From the NCBI GenBank assembly GCA_964504135.1, contig CAZDCW010000002.1, forward strand, positions 1-64,000: a stretch of 64,000 nucleotides of DNA, given 5' to 3'. Positions 57,253-64,000 of this stretch are shown piece by piece. This DNA is from JACPTG01 sp964504135. Lineage in GTDB: Archaea; Nanobdellota; Nanobdellia; Woesearchaeales; UBA10216. The number at the start of each line of letters is the position of its first letter. Within the stretch, counting starts at the first letter, position 1. The notes below the pieces were generated by a model. That model searched no databases. It saw only the letters and a list, made by a program, of their open reading frames with translations, and was not told where the DNA came from. Both the position numbers and the translations under genes were made by a program.

Positions 57253-58397
57253 GCAGGGTTGCGATTATTGGCTGTGGAATGACGAATTTCGGCCAGCAGT
57301 GGGATAAGGGGCTGGTTGACCTTGCAGTTGCAGCCAGCCTCAGGGCGATGCAGGATGCAGGGACAGAAAGCAGGATTATTGACGCGGTGTATTGCGGGAA
57401 CATGTCATCAGGGATGTTCACAGGCCAGGAGCACATCTCGAGCATGATTGCAGATGCAGCAGGGCTGCGGATGGTTCCGAGCACAAGGGTTGAGGCAGCG
57501 TGCGCGTCAGGTGCAGTGGCGCTTAGGCAGGCGTTCCTTGCTGTAAAGAGCGGCTTGCATGACTGCGTGCTTGCGCTTGGCGTTGAGAAGATGACAGATG
57601 TATCTTCAACAATGTCAACCCGCATTTTGTCTGCTGCCTCCAGCCAGGACTATGAGGCCAGCATTGGCGCTACATTTCCCGGGCTGTATGCTATGCTGGC
57701 AAGGAAGCACATGGGCAGGTACAATACAAAGGAAGAGCAGCTGGCTATGGTGGCTGTCAAGAACCATGACAATGCGCTGGCAAACCCGTATGCGCATTTA
57801 AGGAAAAAAATTTCAGTGGATGATGTGATGCAGTCCCAGAGGATTGCTGACCCGCTGAAGCTGCTGGACTGCGCACCGGTTTCAGATGGCGCTGCGGCAG
57901 TGATTGTCGCTTCAGAGAAGATTGCAGGAAATGCAGACACTCCGGTCTGGATAGAGGCGTCTGCCCAGTCGTCTGACAGCATATCACTTCACCACAGGGA
58001 GGACCTTACAACTTTCAAGGCATCTGCTTGTGCGGCGAGGGAGGCCTTCAGGCAGGCAAGGATAGGGCTGAATGAAATAGACTGTCTTGAGCTTCATGAC
58101 TGCTTTACAATTGCTGAAATTCTTGCGCTTGAGGACCTTGGGTTTGCTGAAAAGGGAAGTGGCGGAAAGATGGTTGAGGAAGGCCTGACGCAGGTTGGAG
58201 GGAAAATACCAGCCAACCCGTCAGGGGGGCTGAAGGCCAAGGGCCATCCGATAGGCGCTTCAGGAATTGCCCAGGCAATTGAGGCGACGTGGCAGCTGAG
58301 GGGCACTGCCGCGAACAACACAAGCCCGTCAAAGGTTCTTACGCACAATGTTGGCGGCTCAGGCGCAACAGCGGTCGTCCACATTTTCGGAAGGTGA
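57249..58397 (+). CDS. Acetyl-CoA C-acetyltransferase (thiolase)
   Basis: 382 residues. ACASGAVALRQAFLAVKSGL carries the nucleophile cysteine, DCLELHDCFTIAEILALEDL and NPSGGLKAKGHPIGASGIAQ the catalytic histidines, and HNVGGSGATAVVHIF the C-terminal segment. It makes acetoacetyl-CoA from two acetyl-CoA. It overlaps the synthase by four bases and is followed four bases later by the DUF35 gene, the standard archaeal order for the thiolase-synthase complex. Confidence 0.95.
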   Translation: MSRVAIIGCGMTNFGQQWDKGLVDLAVAASLRAMQDAGTESRIIDAVYCGNMSSGMFTGQEHISSMIADAAGLRMVPSTRVEAACASGAVALRQAFLAVKSGLHDCVLALGVEKMTDVSSTMSTRILSAASSQDYEASIGATFPGLYAMLARKHMGRYNTKEEQLAMVAVKNHDNALANPYAHLRKKISVDDVMQSQRIADPLKLLDCAPVSDGAAAVIVASEKIAGNADTPVWIEASAQSSDSISLHHREDLTTFKASACAAREAFRQARIGLNEIDCLELHDCFTIAEILALEDLGFAEKGSGGKMVEEGLTQVGGKIPANPSGGLKAKGHPIGASGIAQAIEATWQLRGTAANNTSPSKVLTHNVGGSGATAVVHIFGR

Positions 58398-58401
58398 GAA
58401 G

Positions 58402-58806
58402 GTGCCTGCAAGAACCTGGAGGAGCATGCCTTCCTTCTATAACCTGGCAGGAAGCAGGTGCAATGGCTGCTCACACCTGGAATTCCCTAAGGCAGCGGCC
58501 TGCAGGAAATGCAGCTCCCAGAATTTGTCAGAGCACAGCTTTAGCGGCACTGGGAAAATTGAAACGTACACAATCATCAGGCAGCCGTTCAACGAGGAGG
58601 GGATGGCAGAGCAGCTGGTCAGCAGCAGCCCGTACGCGATAGCGATTGTCAGGCTGGATGAGGGGCCCATGATAACAGCTCAGCTTGCGGACTGCGAGTC
58701 TGGGGAAATAGCCATCGGCAAAAGTGTTAAGGCGGTGCTGAGAAAAATATCAGAAGGCGGGGATGATGGGCTGATACGGTATGGCTACAAATTTGTCCTC
58801 GCGTGA
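58402..58806 (+). CDS. DUF35/Zn-ribbon acyl-CoA-binding scaffold
   Basis: 134 residues from GTG 58402 (ARTWRSMPSFYNLAGSRCNG). The N-terminal zinc ribbon has CNGC and CRKC; the rest is an OB fold (GTGKIETYTIIRQPF, MITAQLADCESGEIAIGK). In archaea this protein bridges thiolase and HMG-CoA synthase. It overlaps HMG-CoA reductase by 26 bases. The longer upstream frame extends into the thiolase and is unlikely. Confidence 0.88.
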   Translation: MPARTWRSMPSFYNLAGSRCNGCSHLEFPKAAACRKCSSQNLSEHSFSGTGKIETYTIIRQPFNEEGMAEQLVSSSPYAIAIVRLDEGPMITAQLADCESGEIAIGKSVKAVLRKISEGGDDGLIRYGYKFVLA

Positions 58807-59905
58807 AAAGCTGATTCTTGCTTCCATGGCACGCCTCAGCGCAGTTAGGAATCACCATCTTACTGCTGCCGACGTGAAGGGCAACATAGAGAACATGATA
58901 GGCGCAGTTCAGGTTCCTGTTGGCGTGGCAGGCCCGCTGAAGGTGGAAGGCGATTATTACAAGGGCAATGCAACAATACCGCTTGCCACAACAGAAGGCG
59001 CGCTTGTCGCGTCAGTCAACAGGGGCTGCAAGGCAATAACACTCTCAGGCGGGGCGAAAGTCCGCATTTTCAAGTCAGGCCAGACAAGGGCGCCATTAAT
59101 GGAGGCTGAAAGCCACGAGGCAGTATGCAGGCTGTTAAGTTACCTTCACGGCCATTACAGGGCCATCCGGAAAATAGCAGAAAGCGACAGCTCACACTTA
59201 AGGCTCCAGAAAATAGATGCGCATTTGTACGACGGCCTCATCTGGCTGAAGATAACAGCAGACACAGACAATGCAATGGGCATGAACATGATTAGCAGGG
59301 CTGCAGAAAAAATCTGCCTTCACCTTGAGGGAAAGGTCCAGGGCGTAAAATACCTTGCAGTCTCAGGGAACCTGTGCGTTGACAAAAAGCCAAGCAGGAT
59401 GACGCTGGAGGAAGGAAGGGGGAAATCAGTCTATGCAGAAGCGACAATAAAGGGCAGCGTAGTCAGGCAAGTCCTCAAGACGACTCCGCAGGCAATGGAA
59501 AAGCTTAACACATACAAGAACATAATAGCATCCCAGCTCACCGGCAGCTATGGGTTGAACGCCCACTTTGCAAACGTGACAGCAGCAATATACCTTGCAA
59601 CAGGCCAGGACATGGCGCATGTAGTCGAGGGAAGCCACGGCGTAACAATTATGAAGGCAGAAGGGAACAGCTTGCACGCCTCGGTAACCCTGCCCGCAGT
59701 GCAGGTCGGGACCATAGGCGGAGGCACAAAGCTGCCTGCGCAAAGGGAATGCATAAGGCTGATGGGGATAAAAGAGAAGGAACAGAACGCATCCAGAAAG
59801 CTGGCAAACATAATTGCAGCGGCTGTCCTCGCAGGCGAATTGTCGCTGATGGCAGCCCACGCTACAAAGGAGCTTGTGAAGGCCCATATGAGGCTGAACA
59901 GGTAA
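58781..59905 (+). CDS. hmgA: Hydroxymethylglutaryl-CoA reductase, class I
   Basis: 374 residues. ENMIGAVQVPVGVAGPLKVE, TTEGALVASVNRGCKAI (catalytic Glu), DTDNAMGMNMISRA (NAD(P)H loop) and VGTIGGGTKLPAQRECIRLM are the class I signatures; a His in MAAHATKEL near the C-terminus is the proton donor. It reduces HMG-CoA to mevalonate with NADPH. It overlaps the DUF35 gene by 26 bases and is five bases from mevalonate kinase. Confidence 0.96.
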   Translation: MATNLSSREKLILASMARLSAVRNHHLTAADVKGNIENMIGAVQVPVGVAGPLKVEGDYYKGNATIPLATTEGALVASVNRGCKAITLSGGAKVRIFKSGQTRAPLMEAESHEAVCRLLSYLHGHYRAIRKIAESDSSHLRLQKIDAHLYDGLIWLKITADTDNAMGMNMISRAAEKICLHLEGKVQGVKYLAVSGNLCVDKKPSRMTLEEGRGKSVYAEATIKGSVVRQVLKTTPQAMEKLNTYKNIIASQLTGSYGLNAHFANVTAAIYLATGQDMAHVVEGSHGVTIMKAEGNSLHASVTLPAVQVGTIGGGTKLPAQRECIRLMGIKEKEQNASRKLANIIAAAVLAGELSLMAAHATKELVKAHMRLNR

Positions 59906-59910
59906 CGCAT

Positions 59911-60771
59911 ATGACTGCAAGCGCATGCGCAAAGCTGATTTTGTTCGGCGAGCATTCTGTGGTGTACGGCCAGCCTGCGATAGCCGTGCCGTTGCGCAGC
60001 ATAAGGCTTAAGGTTGAGCTGAAGAAATCCAGCCAGGACAATGTAAGCCTTAAAGGGGTAAATGCATCTGACAGTAAGAGGGTTCTTTCCGCCCTGCTCA
60101 TTGCAAGGCAGCAGCATAATATACATTATCATTTAAGGCTGGGAATTTACTCAGGGATACCGCTGAAATGCGGGCTCGGAAGCTCGGCAGCGCTCAGCGT
60201 TGCTGTTACAAGGGCGCTTTCAAAAAGCAAAGAGCCTTCAACTGTTGCTGCGGCAGCCTTGGAGCTGGAAAGGGTCTTCCACGGCACGCCCAGTGGAATA
60301 GACGTAGCAGTATCAGCTTATGAAAAGCCCGTATTCTTCATCCGGGGAAAGAAGCCAATATTCATCAGGATAAGGCCGATGTGGATTCTCGTTGCCAACA
60401 GCGGCAGCAGGATGCATACAAAAAAGGTTGTCCAGCAGGTAAGGATGAGACTTCAGCAAAACCCGGCCTTGTGGCAGGCAATCAGGAACATGGGCGCAAT
60501 AGCTGCAACAGCGAAGAATGCTCTTGCAAAAGGCGATATAAAAAAACTTGGCCGGCTGATGAACCTGAACCAGACTTACTTAAAGTGGCTTGGCGTCTCC
60601 TCGCCGAAGTTGGAGGGCTTAATCAAGTCAGCGCTTGGTTCAGGGGCATTGGGCGCAAAGCTCAGCGGCGCAGGCAGGGGAGGATGCATAGTGGCGCTGT
60701 ATGCAACAAAGGCAAAAGCGCAGTCTGCGACCAGGAAAATAAAAGGGGCTTTTGCTGTCCGCATCAGCTAG
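59911..60771 (+). CDS. mvk: Mevalonate kinase
   Basis: 286 residues from ATG 59911. SACAKLILFGEHSVVYGQPA is the GHMP start with the mevalonate-kinase variant, PLKCGLGSSAALSVAVTRAL the phosphate loop, FHGTPSGIDVAVSAYEKPVF the conserved TPSGID block, and LSGAGRGGCIVALYA the C-terminal motif. It phosphorylates mevalonate at C5. It follows HMG-CoA reductase by five bases. Its last bases overlap the convergent next gene by eight. Confidence 0.93.
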   Translation: MTASACAKLILFGEHSVVYGQPAIAVPLRSIRLKVELKKSSQDNVSLKGVNASDSKRVLSALLIARQQHNIHYHLRLGIYSGIPLKCGLGSSAALSVAVTRALSKSKEPSTVAAAALELERVFHGTPSGIDVAVSAYEKPVFFIRGKKPIFIRIRPMWILVANSGSRMHTKKVVQQVRMRLQQNPALWQAIRNMGAIAATAKNALAKGDIKKLGRLMNLNQTYLKWLGVSSPKLEGLIKSALGSGALGAKLSGAGRGGCIVALYATKAKAQSATRKIKGAFAVRIS

Positions 60772-62152
60772 AAGTTCGGGATTCAAGGTTACTGACAGCC
60801 CTGAGGATTTGCCCGGCGTACGTTGGGCCAATGTCCCGGGTTTCAGTCAGCTTTTCTGCAGTTTTCGGCAGCTCGCGCCAGTCCTCAAACCCTGCGCGCT
60901 CAAGAGCCTTGTATGCCCTGAAATCAAGGCCAGGCTCACCTGTCAGCAGCGCCTTTAAATCATAGCCTCCTGCGAACCTGCCAGCGCCTTCAAAAACGGG
61001 TTTCATGTAGTCTGGCATCCTTGCAGCAAGCTTCACTGCTTCCCGGGCAAATTCATTCTCCATTGGCGCCGCGTAATAGTAAAGCCTCTGCAAGGCCTGC
61101 TTTCTTAATCCCTCCACTTTGTGTGGGCTCAAGCCTGTCTGCCTGCTTATTTCCGAGAGCTTCCTGCCTTCAAAATACTGCAGGGCCATCACCTGGCGCG
61201 CATCCTCCTCAAGCACAGATAATGAGTCGCGTATTGACTGGTTTAGCCGCGGCTTTCTCCAGACCCTCCGGATAGTCCGTGTTCTTGCTTGGATATCTTC
61301 AATGAACCCGGGCTTGTAATCCTGGGATTCTGTTGCTAAGTCTGTGGCTGCCTGCTTCCTTGATGCATAATATCCCAGCAGAATCCTGTCAAGGGTTGCA
61401 AAATCAGAACTTACAAAAGGCATCCCGCCGTACACGTCCATTACAAGCCTTTGCTCTGCAGTTTCTATGGGGAAACCTTTCTTCAACTCCTGCATTGCCT
61501 GATAGGCGGCGGCCGCCCTTTCCCCGCCAAAAGCAGTGGACACTTTCTCGTAGTCCCTGAATAACTTTTCCGCATGGGCAAAATCCCTGACAAAAGCTGA
61601 TGCTCCAAAATCGTTTAAAAAGACAGCCAGCCTTGCGCAGTAATTGCCCAAGGCCCCCCCATTTTTTCTGCTGCCCAGTATCAACTCAAGCTCATAAGGG
61701 CCCTGTGCAAGCCTGCGGTCAAGGCTGCCTTCAGGCCCCTGCACTGCCCATCTTAGTAATTCATTCAGATTTGCCTCTGCCTGGACTGAAGCCCTGACTT
61801 CAAGTGCTGCTGGTGAAATGCCCTCCACCGGGTATAGGCCGACAATCCGCTCTGAATATCGCCCGACAGCCTCTTCTGAAAAGTCAATAAAGGGCGTTTC
61901 ACCTCTGCCTGACAGTCTAAGAAAGGTTCCCAGGCCCTGTGCGTAGGAGCCACGGAGAGTGGACATTAAGCCCTTGGCCACAAGTTGGGCAGCCTCCAGA
62001 CGCATCCTGTCCACATGCTCTGCTGAAGGTTCAGCAACCTCTTCTGCCTGCGCCTGCTCCACTGCCGCTTCCAATGGGCTTTCCGCTGCCGGTTCACCGT
62101 TGCCTCGCCAAACCCTGCGAATCTTCCCATAAACCCGCCTAAGCCAGTCCAT
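60764..62152 (-). CDS. Protein with sigma-70 region-4-like HTH and helix-hairpin-helix tail
   Basis: 462 residues. An acidic/alanine-rich N-terminus precedes a long helical domain. Residues about 310-370 (LSVLEEDARQVMALQYFEGR, KLSEISRQTGLSPHKVEGLR, KQALQRLYYY) match the pattern of bacterial sigma-70 region 4: LEED-RQVM-L-YFEG-KL-EI----GLS-HKVE-LRKQAL-RL. The C-terminal LTETRDIGPTYAGQILRAV reads as a helix-hairpin-helix. A DNA-binding role is likely; the remainder is not recognised. A TATA-like TTATAGTAAT is about 25 bases upstream of ATG 62152. Confidence 0.65.
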   Translation of the reverse strand: MDWLRRVYGKIRRVWRGNGEPAAESPLEAAVEQAQAEEVAEPSAEHVDRMRLEAAQLVAKGLMSTLRGSYAQGLGTFLRLSGRGETPFIDFSEEAVGRYSERIVGLYPVEGISPAALEVRASVQAEANLNELLRWAVQGPEGSLDRRLAQGPYELELILGSRKNGGALGNYCARLAVFLNDFGASAFVRDFAHAEKLFRDYEKVSTAFGGERAAAAYQAMQELKKGFPIETAEQRLVMDVYGGMPFVSSDFATLDRILLGYYASRKQAATDLATESQDYKPGFIEDIQARTRTIRRVWRKPRLNQSIRDSLSVLEEDARQVMALQYFEGRKLSEISRQTGLSPHKVEGLRKQALQRLYYYAAPMENEFAREAVKLAARMPDYMKPVFEGAGRFAGGYDLKALLTGEPGLDFRAYKALERAGFEDWRELPKTAEKLTETRDIGPTYAGQILRAVSNLESRTSS

Positions 62153-62256
62153 AGCTACAATAAAGTGGTGAATTACTATAAAAAGCCTTTCTTTTGCGTT
62201 TCATCTTAGAACCGCCACCAAAAAATTTTTATACGCTCCTGCCAGCCGGTTCTGCA

Positions 62257-62574
62257 ATGACTGAAGAGCCTGTGAACCTTGTGGCGAACATCCAGCTGAC
62301 AGGCTTCAGGGAGCTTGACCCTGGTTCAATGACTGTTCTCAGGAAAATGATAGGCAACCATGCCAGAAGATTCTCTGAGATTTGCCGGAAGTTTGAGATG
62401 CTTAAGCTTCAGATGAAGCCAATCCACGAGAGTGATAGGTCAGAAAAGTACGAGGTGCACGGCTTCCTTCAGGACAACGGGAAGCATTTCAGCTCTCACG
62501 CTTCAGACATTAACCTTTTCTTTGCGGTTGACCGCGTGCTGAAGAAGCTTGAGCATGAGATTGGCGAGAAGTAA
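62257..62574 (+). CDS. HPF/RaiA-like ribosome-associated protein, tentative
   Basis: 105 residues from ATG 62257. The outline agrees with ribosome hibernation factors: IQLTGFRELDPGSMTVLRKM, a helix with NHARRFSEICRKFEMLKLQM, then strands YEVHGFLQDNGKHFSSHASD and a last helix NLFFAVDRVLKKLEHEIG, matching the HPF strand-strand-helix ending. Basic residues on the first helix would face rRNA. TATA (ATTTTTATACGC, about 62224-62235) supports the start. Confidence 0.6.
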   Translation: MTEEPVNLVANIQLTGFRELDPGSMTVLRKMIGNHARRFSEICRKFEMLKLQMKPIHESDRSEKYEVHGFLQDNGKHFSSHASDINLFFAVDRVLKKLEHEIGEK

Positions 62575-62605
62575 AATTTTTAACTGCTGGCCGAACACCA
62601 GGCGC

Positions 62606-63025
62606 ATGGCCGCGCCAATCGCCATTGATGGTTCTATTACTGCCGACCTGGCAATAGTCAGATTCGCCGGCGACGTCAGGCTGGCGCTTCATCCCTACAT
62701 TTCCTTAAGGGGGGTGGAAATGATCCTGCATGCAGGGCTGTGGAAGGGCAGCCGCCTGCAGGCAATTGTGGCGGGATTTCACAATGTGGAAGGCATGCCC
62801 ACGTTCTGGTCTCCGGACGGAGTTACTCCCGACGGTTTTGCTGACTATCTTCAGGAAGGGGTGAATATGGGTCAGAGGATGGCTCATGGCCTTGGTTATT
62901 CTGGCAATCCGTGCCTGCCCTACTTTTGCGAAGTGCTGGCTGGAAGCGAATACCTTGTACCGCTTCTGAGAAACCTCAACCTCGCAGAATTCAAATATCC
63001 CATCCCGCGCCATGATGTCAATTAG
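62606..63025 (+). CDS. Hypothetical 139-residue protein
   Basis: ATG 62606 is about 27 bases after a TATA-like AAATTTTTAACT (about 62573-62584). The product looks soluble (IDGSITADLAIVRFAGDVRL, PYISLRGVEMILHAGL); no domain recognised. It lies between the HPF-like gene and gltX in the same direction, without overlap. Confidence 0.5.
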   Translation: MAAPIAIDGSITADLAIVRFAGDVRLALHPYISLRGVEMILHAGLWKGSRLQAIVAGFHNVEGMPTFWSPDGVTPDGFADYLQEGVNMGQRMAHGLGYSGNPCLPYFCEVLAGSEYLVPLLRNLNLAEFKYPIPRHDVN

Positions 63026-63077
63026 GCAAGGAAATTGGCCATAACATATATAAACCGCCCAGCTGCCTCAAACCCCG

Positions 63078-64000
63078 ATGGCTGCGAGAAAGGAGGACAT
63101 TGAAAAGTACGCCCTGCAGAATGCTGTGGCTTTCGGTGGCAGGGCAAACACAAACGCAGTGATAGGCAAGCTGCTGAAGGAGAGCCCTGGGCTTAAGGAT
63201 GAAATCGCGCTTCTGATGCCGCAGGTGGCTAAGGTTGTGGCTGAGGTGAACAGGCTTAAGCCTGACTTGCAGAAAAAAATGCTGGAGGAGCAGGCCCCTG
63301 AGCTTCTTGAAAGGCCGAAGCCCGCAAAGAGGGAGCTGCCTGAGCTGGAGAACGCAGGGATGGGGAAAGTTGTAACAAGATTTCCCCCTGAGCCGTCAAA
63401 GCACCTTCACATCGGCCACGCGCTAAGCTTCCTGATTAACTACATGTATGCAGAGAAATATAATGGGAAATGCATACTGAGGTTTGAGGACACAAACCCT
63501 GCAACAGCAAAAAAGGAATTCGTGGAATCAATCAAGCAGGACATAACCGATTACCTTCAGGCAAAGCCGAGCCAGGTATTTGCAGTCAGCAGCCACATGC
63601 CTGAATTCTACGCCCATGCTGAAAAGCTCATCCAGATGGGAAAGGCATATGTATGCGCGTGCAGCAAGGAGAGGATAGGCGAGCTCAGGCAGAAGGGGGA
63701 CTTGTGCACCTGCCGGACAAAGGCCGCTAACCTTCAGGAATGGAGGGAGATGCTGTCAGGCAAGCACAAGGAAGGCTCAATGGTGCTGAGGCTTGTTGGC
63801 GACATCCAAAGCCCGAACATGGTAATGAGGGACCCTGTAATTTTTAGGATAAGCAAGGACGAGCACTACATTTACAGGAATAAGTATTGTGTCTGGCCGA
63901 TGTATGACTTTGAGAATGCCATTGAGGACGGGACAGGAGGAGTCACCCACATCATGCGAAGCATAGAATTCGGCCAGATGAGGGTGGAGCTTCAGGACTA
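63078..64000 (+). CDS. gltX: Glutamyl-tRNA synthetase, archaeal type, N-terminal part (runs off right edge)
   Basis: The reading frame from ATG 63078 is open to the window end (307 codons). A helical N-terminal extension is followed by RFPPEPSKHLHIGHALSFL, whose HIGH motif is HIGH, then RFEDTNPATAKKEF and the ASSHMPEF-like region CACSKERIGELR with a C-x-C. The archaeal GluRS (GlnRS-like class Ib) charges tRNA-Glu and tRNA-Gln. TATA (ACATATATAAACC, about 63043-63055) gives a nearly leaderless start. The KMSKS motif is beyond the edge. Confidence 0.93.
   Translation, partial: MAARKEDIEKYALQNAVAFGGRANTNAVIGKLLKESPGLKDEIALLMPQVAKVVAEVNRLKPDLQKKMLEEQAPELLERPKPAKRELPELENAGMGKVVTRFPPEPSKHLHIGHALSFLINYMYAEKYNGKCILRFEDTNPATAKKEFVESIKQDITDYLQAKPSQVFAVSSHMPEFYAHAEKLIQMGKAYVCACSKERIGELRQKGDLCTCRTKAANLQEWREMLSGKHKEGSMVLRLVGDIQSPNMVMRDPVIFRISKDEHYIYRNKYCVWPMYDFENAIEDGTGGVTHIMRSIEFGQMRVELQD

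Noticed and set aside
1..64000. CRISPR arrays, insertion-sequence transposases, rRNA genes
   Set aside because: No regularly spaced direct repeats, no transposase-like product and no rRNA-like sequence were seen.

Overview
The window is archaeal. It holds an Alba chromatin protein, Pth2-type peptidyl-tRNA hydrolase, ribosomal protein S3ae, SRP54, an archaeal XPD-type helicase, class I lysyl-tRNA synthetase, archaeal-type ProRS and GluRS, archaeal HMG-CoA synthase, a diphthamide ligase and tRNAs with archaeal (bulge-helix-bulge) introns. Most lone or first genes have an AT-rich TATA box about 25-30 bases upstream of the start codon, so transcripts look leaderless; Shine-Dalgarno motifs appear mainly inside operons or where the leader is longer. 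Compact spacing, many short orphan genes, numerous toxin-antitoxin modules and an S3ae-linked TadA/TadC locus suggest a small-genome (DPANN-like or related) lineage, but no rRNA is present and I cannot place it further.

Layout: 1-9.6 kb: end of proS, a short glutamate-kinase-like gene, LysE exporter, two related small membrane proteins around a Fic gene and tRNA-Arg, alba, pth2, and a 2-oxoacid:ferredoxin oxidoreductase (gamma-alpha fusion plus beta). The beta subunit carries a 374-residue intein. A structured intergenic RNA candidate follows. 9.7-25.6 kb: an accessory stretch with at least seven toxin-antitoxin loci or remnants, a large surface glycoprotein, a lipoprotein, a frameshifted Fur-like regulator, MscL, the XPD helicase and three tRNAs. 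25.6-37 kb: MscS, SRP54, GlpX plus DhnA-type aldolase (gluconeogenesis), intron-rich tRNA-Ala and tRNA-Met, MazG, EamA, AbrB-PIN, HIT, CsaA and small orphans; a 10-N assembly gap lies at 35687. 37-46 kb: a TadA/TadC secretion or pilus locus with a 906-residue helical-repeat protein, ribosomal S3ae, a hairpin-rich intergenic region and gyrB. 46-54 kb: orphans, DPH6-like ligase, LysRS-I beside a three-intron tRNA-Lys, thioredoxin-like protein, phosphomannomutase and a ribbon-helix-helix/nucleotidyltransferase fusion. 54-61 kb: a near-complete classical mevalonate pathway cluster. 61-64 kb: a protein with a sigma-70 region-4-like helix-turn-helix, an HPF-like protein, an orphan and the start of gltX.

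How the genes work together: thiolase, HMG-CoA synthase, HMG-CoA reductase, mevalonate kinase, phosphomevalonate kinase and diphosphomevalonate decarboxylase would take acetyl-CoA to isopentenyl diphosphate for archaeal lipids. The oxidoreductase would link 2-oxoacids, CoA-thioesters and ferredoxin. GlpX and the aldolase serve hexose synthesis, and phosphomannomutase plus the nucleotidyltransferase supply activated sugar, probably for glycosylating surface proteins.

The most unusual items are nine introns in five of seven tRNA genes (three in tRNA-Lys), two copies of an unnamed structured RNA-like element, a repeat family in inverted orientation around the Tad/S3ae segment, an intein that splits an iron-sulfur cysteine motif, and three places where a homopolymer or dinucleotide indel appears to break a gene.
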